Source of the DNA: Gammaproteobacteria bacterium
Lineage (GTDB): Bacteria; Pseudomonadota; Gammaproteobacteria; Steroidobacterales; Steroidobacteraceae
Length of the DNA: 64,000 bases
Assembly: GCA_025357835.1 (NCBI GenBank)
Contig: JANYLM010000104.1
Span: forward strand, 19,131 to 83,130
Direction: 5' to 3'
The notes under the pieces were generated by a model that made no database searches, was not told the origin of the DNA, and was given only the letters and a program-made list of their open reading frames with translations. A program made the position numbers and the translations under genes. Below, piece by piece: positions 59,141-64,000 of this stretch (within the stretch, counting starts at the first letter, position 1; each line of letters opens with the position of its first letter).

Positions 59141-60349
59141 ATGAACAAGCAAGTAGCTGCCGTAACTATAGCCGTCCTATTTATGGGATCGGTATGGAGT
59201 GGAGCGACATTCGCGGATGAGCCGGCAAAACCGGCCGAGCCCGCCGCGCCGACGCCGCCAACTCTATTTCCAGCCTTTTCCGGCTCGCTCACTGCCAATT
59301 CGAAACCGACGAGTTTCGATGCAGGCCCTCTCGGCAACGTATTTGTCACCGGCATCGTCAGCGGCTTTGCACAGGCACAAAACAACGTTGCTCCCGGAGA
59401 CCTTACTTCGCAAGGGGACGTGAGCAACGCCCAGATCTTTATAAACAAGCCCACGGGTTTGGTACAATTCTTTGCACAGGCCGGCGCATATTCGGTGCCG
59501 GATATCGGAACACCGTATCTCAAGGCAAGCAACGCAACGGACGCGTTTTACGGCCCATTATCTCAATGGTTCGTGAAACTAGCACCCAACGACAGTTTTT
59601 CGATTGAAGTTGGTAAGCTGCCCACGCTCATTGGAGCCGAGTACACATTTTCATTCGAAAATCTGAACATTGAACGCGGTCTCCTCTGGAACCAGGAAAA
59701 CGCAGTGAATCGTGGTGTTCAAGTAAATTACACCAAGGGGCCGCTCGCTCTATCGGCGTCATGGAACGACGGCATGTACTCGCGCAAGTACACGTGGGCG
59801 TGGCTTTCGGCAACCTATACGTTCGACCCCGCCAACATTCTCGCGGTAATTGCCGGTGGCGCCACGCGGCATACCAGCGTATCGACCTTGGTTACACCGC
59901 TGTATCTGAACAATGAGCAGCTCTACAACGTAATCTATACGCACACCTCGGGGCAATGGACATTCCAGCCGTACTTGCAATATACCTCCGTCCCGACAAT
60001 CCCTGCGATCGGTGCGCTACAAGCGGCGGGGACGTATGGCGCGGCGCTGTTGGTGAACTACGCGGTCGACCCGAAATCTCAACTTACTGGCTTCAGCGCA
60101 CCGATTCGCGTGGAGTACATCAAGTCCACGGGTAGCGCCGCAAATGGCGCACCCAATCTGATTTACGGTCCGGGAAGTAAGGCGTGGTCGATAACGCTGA
60201 CGCCTACTTATCAGTACAACGCGTTTTTCGCGCGTGCTGAACTGTCATACGTTGCGACCCAGGACACGACACCGGGATTGATCTTCGGCCCAAGCGGCAC
60301 CGATAAATCCCAAGCTCGCTTTTTGCTCGAATCCGGCATCATATTCTGA
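59141..60349 (+). CDS. Outer-membrane beta-barrel porin (BBP2-like)
   Basis: About 402 residues from the ATG at 59141 (MNKQVAAVTIAVLFMGSVWSGATFA signal peptide, then a Pro/Ala linker). The mature protein is a barrel of alternating hydrophobic strands: VFVTGIVSGFAQAQN, FSIEVGKLPTLIGAEYTFSFENLNIERGLLWNQENAVNRGVQV, the last being a typical BBP2 block, and a final LESGIIF. Location behind amtB suggests it may pass ammonium or small nitrogen compounds, but that is only inference. Confidence 0.75.
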   Translation: MNKQVAAVTIAVLFMGSVWSGATFADEPAKPAEPAAPTPPTLFPAFSGSLTANSKPTSFDAGPLGNVFVTGIVSGFAQAQNNVAPGDLTSQGDVSNAQIFINKPTGLVQFFAQAGAYSVPDIGTPYLKASNATDAFYGPLSQWFVKLAPNDSFSIEVGKLPTLIGAEYTFSFENLNIERGLLWNQENAVNRGVQVNYTKGPLALSASWNDGMYSRKYTWAWLSATYTFDPANILAVIAGGATRHTSVSTLVTPLYLNNEQLYNVIYTHTSGQWTFQPYLQYTSVPTIPAIGALQAAGTYGAALLVNYAVDPKSQLTGFSAPIRVEYIKSTGSAANGAPNLIYGPGSKAWSITLTPTYQYNAFFARAELSYVATQDTTPGLIFGPSGTDKSQARFLLESGIIF

Positions 60350-60478
60350 AGATACCGTCCCGCGTCTTCACCGACGACCTGATCGGCGCTTATCGAATGA
60401 AGATGAAGCAAGTGAACCGCCTGCGGAACGCGTCGCACTTCAGCACGGCTGACTACCCTCCTCCGAAATCCGCTTTCT

Positions 60479-60498
60479 CACTGTGATGGATCACAGTG
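60479..60498. promoter_or_regulatory. 20-bp palindrome before the response regulator
   Basis: CACTGTGAT-GG-ATCACAGTG, a perfect inverted repeat with TGTGA/TCACA arms separated by four bases, unlike the six of a CRP site. It ends 33 bases before the regulator ATG. Likely an operator for a Crp/Fnr-type or other dimeric regulator. Confidence 0.5.
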
Positions 60499-60531
60499 GA
60501 CGTTCGGGTTGAGCGCAGGGATCATAAGCCG

Positions 60532-61128
60532 ATGCGTAAGAAAATCCTGTGCATAGAAGATGACCTCGAAACCGCATCGCTCATCGCCGAGGAATTCGAG
60601 GAGCGCGGCTATGATATAGCCGTGGCTCACGACGGTCAGTCCGGATTCTCGGCCGTGCTCAAACTGGAGCCCGATATCGTGCTCTGCGATGTCAGCATGC
60701 CGATCATGAGCGGCTTTGAGTTGCTCGATCGCCTCACCGAGCTCACGCCGCGCTTCGCCTCCATGCCCTTCATCTTCCTAACCGCACTGGGGGATAGAGA
60801 CCATCAACTCAAGGGACGCCGCCTTGGCGCGGATGACTACGTCGTCAAGCCGATCGATTTCGAGATCCTCGATACCATCATTGCCGGGCGCCTGGCCAAA
60901 GTGGCACGAACCGAGACCTGGTCGCGGCAAATCGCCCTCGGAGACCGCGAGATCGAGTGCCTGACCTGGGCCGCCCGCGGCAAGACCTCGACCGAAATCG
61001 CGCAGATCGTCGGTACCAGCAAGCGCAATGTCGACTTCCACATCGAAACGGCTTGCCGCAAGCTCAATGTGGCCACGCGCGTCCAAGCGGCAGTCAAGGC
61101 GGTCTCCGGCCGGTTGATAGATCCTTGA
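60532..61128 (+). CDS. Response regulator, receiver plus LuxR-type DNA-binding domain
   Basis: 198 residues from the ATG at 60532. The receiver has acidic EDD (about 8-10), the phospho-acceptor Asp in PDIVLCDVSMP (about 53), and Thr/Lys switch residues in FLTALG and YVVKPID. The C-terminal LuxR-type helix-turn-helix reads GDREIECLTWAARGKTSTEIAQIVGTSKRNVDFHIETACRKL. It is coupled by a TTGA overlap to the kinase gene, so the two are a partner pair. Likely targets include the RND genes that follow. Confidence 0.9.
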   Translation: MRKKILCIEDDLETASLIAEEFEERGYDIAVAHDGQSGFSAVLKLEPDIVLCDVSMPIMSGFELLDRLTELTPRFASMPFIFLTALGDRDHQLKGRRLGADDYVVKPIDFEILDTIIAGRLAKVARTETWSRQIALGDREIECLTWAARGKTSTEIAQIVGTSKRNVDFHIETACRKLNVATRVQAAVKAVSGRLIDP

Positions 61129-62690
61129 GCAGACCGCGCTCTATTCGCATCTTGCTTTCCGCCGCGTCGCTGCTGTTTCTTTTGCTGATGATCGGGCTCG
61201 GGATATTCAGCATGCAGCGTCTCAGCGACGTCAATCGAGTATCGGACGAGATCCGCAATCAATGGCTGCAAGATATCCGCCTGATCGGCGATCTGAACAA
61301 TTACATGTCCGATTACCGCACGGGCGAGGGCACACATCTGCTCTCCAGCACGGCATTGGAGCTGGCCGCGAGTGAAAGGGAGATCGCGCAATTGGATGCG
61401 CGGGTGGTTCGTGCGCAGCGTTCGTACGAGGCGCTGCCGCACGAAAGTTCAGAGCGGCGGCTTTACGATGAATTCGCGCGCGCCTGGGAGCAGTACAAAG
61501 TCATTGCCGGTCAGGTACTTACCTTGTCGCATTCAGGGGCAAAGTCCGACGCCGTCGCCATGTATATGACCACCTCGCGCCGCGCCTTTGATATGGCAAG
61601 CGACACATTGGAGCGCCTGACCAATCAGACCGTCGCGAAGGCGCGCGAGGCCAGTGCGCGCGCCGCCGGTGCCTACTTACAGGACAGCCGCCTCATTGTG
61701 GCCGCGATGATGGTGGCGACCTGCCTGGTGCTCGCAACCATCATCTACATCACGCGATCGGTATCGCGTCCCATGCTTAGGTTGGCCCGGGGTATGCACG
61801 CTCTGGCGGCCCACGACACGGATATCAGCATTCCCGGCATGCGGCGCGACGATGAGATTGGCGAGATGGCGCGGTCGGTCGCAGTATTTCGCGACAATGC
61901 GATCGCTCTGGCCAAAAGTCAAAGCCGGTTGATCGAACAGACCGCTGCGCTCGAGGAAACCCTGGAGAACGAACGCCGCGTGACCGCCGAGCAACGCAAC
62001 TTCGTCACTATGACCTCGCACGAGTTTCGTACTCCGTTGACCGTCATTGACGCTCAGGCGCAGCGGCTGATCAAGCTCAAGGATAGGCTTGCGCCAAGCG
62101 ACTTGCTCGAGCGCGCCATGCGGATTCGCAGTGCCGTGGCGCGCCTGACCGGCATCATGGACAGCCTGCTTGGCGATTCGCGGCTGCTCGATGGGCGAGC
62201 GGTCTACCATCCCAGCGAATTCGATCCAGCTGCGCTGCTGCGCGAAGTGTGTCAATTGCATCGTGAAACTTCGGGCCGCGCGGACATTCGCGAGGATTTC
62301 GGCGAGTTGCCGCCCGTCATGCACGGGGACTCGAAGCTGCTGTTCGCGCTGTTTAGCAATCTGCTGTCGAATGCAATCAAGTATTCCGGGGCGGGTGACC
62401 CGGTCGAAGTCATTGCAAACCGTGAAAATAGCCAAAGCTTGACGGTGCGCGTGCGCGACCACGGTATGGGCATTGCGGAAGGCGATCGTGCTCACTTGTT
62501 CGAGCGCTACTTTCGCGGCGAAAATGCCGTAGGTGTCGCGGGCAGTGGGCTAGGACTTCACTTGGTCGCCATGGTGCTCGAGCTGCATGGGGGCAGGATC
62601 GAGGTCGAGTCCCAGGAGGGTGCCGGCTGCAGCTTTGTCGTGCACCTACCGGCCGCCGCTCCCTATTTGCCGAACGGGGTTTATGCATGA
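61125..62690 (+). CDS. Membrane sensor histidine kinase (HAMP)
   Basis: The track ORF begins inside the regulator gene; the TTG at 61125, overlapping the regulator stop, gives 521 residues starting SRPRSIRILLSAAS. Membrane helices flank a periplasmic four-helix region (about 30-190), followed by HAMP (RPMLRLARGMHALAAHDTDISIPGMRRDDEIGEMA), a HisKA domain with MTSHEFRTPLTVIDA, and an ATPase domain with N box SNAIKYS, VRDHGMGI and GSGLGLHLV. The stop overlaps the start of the efflux adaptor gene, so kinase and pump form one unit. Confidence 0.92.
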   Translation: MSRPRSIRILLSAASLLFLLLMIGLGIFSMQRLSDVNRVSDEIRNQWLQDIRLIGDLNNYMSDYRTGEGTHLLSSTALELAASEREIAQLDARVVRAQRSYEALPHESSERRLYDEFARAWEQYKVIAGQVLTLSHSGAKSDAVAMYMTTSRRAFDMASDTLERLTNQTVAKAREASARAAGAYLQDSRLIVAAMMVATCLVLATIIYITRSVSRPMLRLARGMHALAAHDTDISIPGMRRDDEIGEMARSVAVFRDNAIALAKSQSRLIEQTAALEETLENERRVTAEQRNFVTMTSHEFRTPLTVIDAQAQRLIKLKDRLAPSDLLERAMRIRSAVARLTGIMDSLLGDSRLLDGRAVYHPSEFDPAALLREVCQLHRETSGRADIREDFGELPPVMHGDSKLLFALFSNLLSNAIKYSGAGDPVEVIANRENSQSLTVRVRDHGMGIAEGDRAHLFERYFRGENAVGVAGSGLGLHLVAMVLELHGGRIEVESQEGAGCSFVVHLPAAAPYLPNGVYA

Positions 62691-63931
62691 GCGATATGGC
62701 AAGCGGCGCCGGACGGCCGCCGAGCGGGCAGGAGTCGATCAATCGACGCGCATGGTCGCAACAGCGGCAGCTGCGTGTGGCGGGTATCGGGGTGGCCGCG
62801 GTGATACTGCTGGTCCTGGGGATAGGGCTGGGCGGGCGGTTCTTCGGCAAGCACGAAGCACCGGCCACCGCAGCGCCCTCGCCGCCCGGTACTTTTCGCG
62901 CAACGGCGGGGCAGCTGAAGACCTTGGCCGTCGAAACCGTCGGGATCCATGGGTTCGTCAGCGAGGAATTGACCGAGGGCAAAATCGCGATCAACGGTGA
63001 CCGCGCAACGCCACTGTTCTCGCCGTATTCTGGGCGCGTGACTCGAGTCATTGCGGGCCTGGGCGACACCGTTAAGCAGGGGGCGCCGCTCGCAACGCTT
63101 GAAGCCTCGGAATTCGTGCAGGCACAGAATGACCTGAGTGCGGGGGCTGCACAGCTCAAACTCGCGCGCATCAACGAAACCCGCAAGCACGCCTTGTACG
63201 ACGCCAAGGGCGGCAGCCTGCAGGACTGGCAACAGGCACAAGCAGATCTTACCGCCGCAACCGTAGCTTTGAACGCTGTGCGCAATCGGCTGAGGATTCT
63301 GGGTAAGTCGGATGCGGAAATTTCCGCGCTTGAGACGGCCGGAACGATGAATCCGGTGGCCACGCTCAGCGCGCCCATCGCCGGCGTGGTCGTGGATCGT
63401 CAGGTTGGCCCCGGCCAGTACTTGCAGGCCGGCGCGGGCACACCGGTCTTCACCATCGCCGATCCCTCGAGCGTGTGGTTGCTTGCGAATGTACGCGAGG
63501 CCGATTCCGGGCTAGTGCATCTGGGGCAGGCCGTGGAGGTACGCGTGCTCGCCTATCCAAAGCGGGAGTTCAAGGCGCGGGTGACCTATGTGGCGGCAGT
63601 CCTGGACCCCGTCACTCATCGGCTGCCGGTGCGCGCCGAAATCGACAATCGCGATGGGGCCCTCAAACCGGAGATGTTCGCCAACTTCCGGATTCTCACC
63701 GGCGATGCCACGCAGTCGCCAGCGGTGCCGGAAGCGGCCGTCGTTTACGAGGGCGATGCGGCCCATGTGTGGGTGGTGGCAGGCAACGGCCTGCTGGCCT
63801 ACCGCGCTGTCCGCATTGGCCGTAGCAATGATGGCCTGGTCGAAGTGCTCGACGGTTTGAAGCCGGGCGAGCGCATTGTCACAAAGGGCGGCCTGTTCAT
63901 CGATCAAGTGGCAGTGCCCGCGGCCTCATGA
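62687..63931 (+). CDS. RND efflux periplasmic adaptor (HlyD/CzcB-like)
   Basis: Membrane-fusion protein linking an RND pump to an outer-membrane channel. The 414 residues have an N-terminal anchor (VAGIGVAAVILLVLGIGLG), a lipoyl-like domain (FSPYSGRVTRVIAGLGDTVKQGAPLATLEASEF), an alpha hairpin, and a beta-barrel domain with VWLLANVREADSGLVHLGQAVEV. The C-terminus has GLKPGERIVTKGGLFIDQ. CzcB/CusB-like adaptors of metal pumps fit well, but drug pumps cannot be excluded. Confidence 0.88.
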   Translation: MSDMASGAGRPPSGQESINRRAWSQQRQLRVAGIGVAAVILLVLGIGLGGRFFGKHEAPATAAPSPPGTFRATAGQLKTLAVETVGIHGFVSEELTEGKIAINGDRATPLFSPYSGRVTRVIAGLGDTVKQGAPLATLEASEFVQAQNDLSAGAAQLKLARINETRKHALYDAKGGSLQDWQQAQADLTAATVALNAVRNRLRILGKSDAEISALETAGTMNPVATLSAPIAGVVVDRQVGPGQYLQAGAGTPVFTIADPSSVWLLANVREADSGLVHLGQAVEVRVLAYPKREFKARVTYVAAVLDPVTHRLPVRAEIDNRDGALKPEMFANFRILTGDATQSPAVPEAAVVYEGDAAHVWVVAGNGLLAYRAVRIGRSNDGLVEVLDGLKPGERIVTKGGLFIDQVAVPAAS

Positions 63932-64000
63932 ACGCCGTCGTAACCTTCGCACTGCGTCAGCGCGTGCTGATGGTAGTGATGCTGCTGATGGTGCTGGGCG
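63928..64000 (+). CDS. RND inner-membrane pump, 5' end (partial, cut by window)
   Basis: MNAVVTFALRQRVLMVVMLLMVLG, the first 24 codons. An N-terminal helix after LRQR is the usual beginning of CusA/CzcA-type heavy-metal RND permeases. The ATG overlaps the adaptor stop (ATGA). The remaining ~3 kb lies outside the window. Confidence 0.75.
   Translation, partial: MNAVVTFALRQRVLMVVMLLMVLG

Overview
This is a GC-rich proteobacterial chromosome segment, almost certainly from a gammaproteobacterium, that spans the replication-origin neighbourhood. The minus-strand series gyrB-recF-dnaN-dnaA faces away from the plus-strand series rpmH-rnpA-yidD-yidC-mnmE. After these come mnmG, rsmG-parA-parB, the complete atpIBEFHAGDC operon and glmU. 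TonB-dependent and BBP2-type outer-membrane proteins fit a Gram-negative cell. A Steroidobacter/Nevskia-like lineage is only a guess; no rRNA or tRNA was seen to settle it.

Layout. 0-2.1 kb: plsC, a methyltransferase remnant and a cation antiporter. 2.1-6.5 kb: a run of minus-strand orphan genes (kelch lipoprotein, lipocalin-like, DUF4304, a Cys-containing secreted protein, a small membrane protein) separated by long imperfect inverted repeats. These repeats look like integron attC sites, so the block reads as an integrase-less cassette array. 6.5-9.6 kb: a LysE exporter / MocR regulator / threonine-dehydratase operon. 9.7-11.4 kb: a cobalt-type nitrile hydratase operon whose alpha subunit carries a Tat-like leader. 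11.5-21.9 kb: the origin core, with a probable oriC between dnaA and dnaN and two parS-like sites. 22-25.7 kb: a secreted alpha/beta-hydrolase with an ABC-2 exporter. 25.8-34.7 kb: fumarase, mnmG, a peptide-binding protein, glutathione peroxidase, a diheme cytochrome, an S9 peptidase and a small unknown protein. 34.7-46.6 kb: an unknown lipoprotein, rsmG, parAB, ATP synthase and glmU.

46.6-56.5 kb is an accessory catabolic island: Rieske oxygenase, IclR and LuxR regulators, VOC protein, SDR, TonB receptor, cupin, and a large BBP2-type porin with a regulatory-like N-domain. The set suggests uptake and oxidation of an aromatic or other cyclic compound; the substrate cannot be read from the sequence. 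57-60.4 kb: glnK-amtB behind a well-formed sigma-54 promoter, then a BBP2 porin. 60.5 kb to the end: a response regulator, a histidine kinase and an RND efflux adaptor joined by overlapping stop/start codons, with the RND pump gene cut by the window edge.

Main points for follow-up: the attC-like array beside the origin, the Tat-leader nitrile hydratase, the parS sites and the inverted-repeat cluster between parA and parB, the hairpins at three atp gene junctions, and an amber-interrupted zinc-ribbon membrane protein gene.
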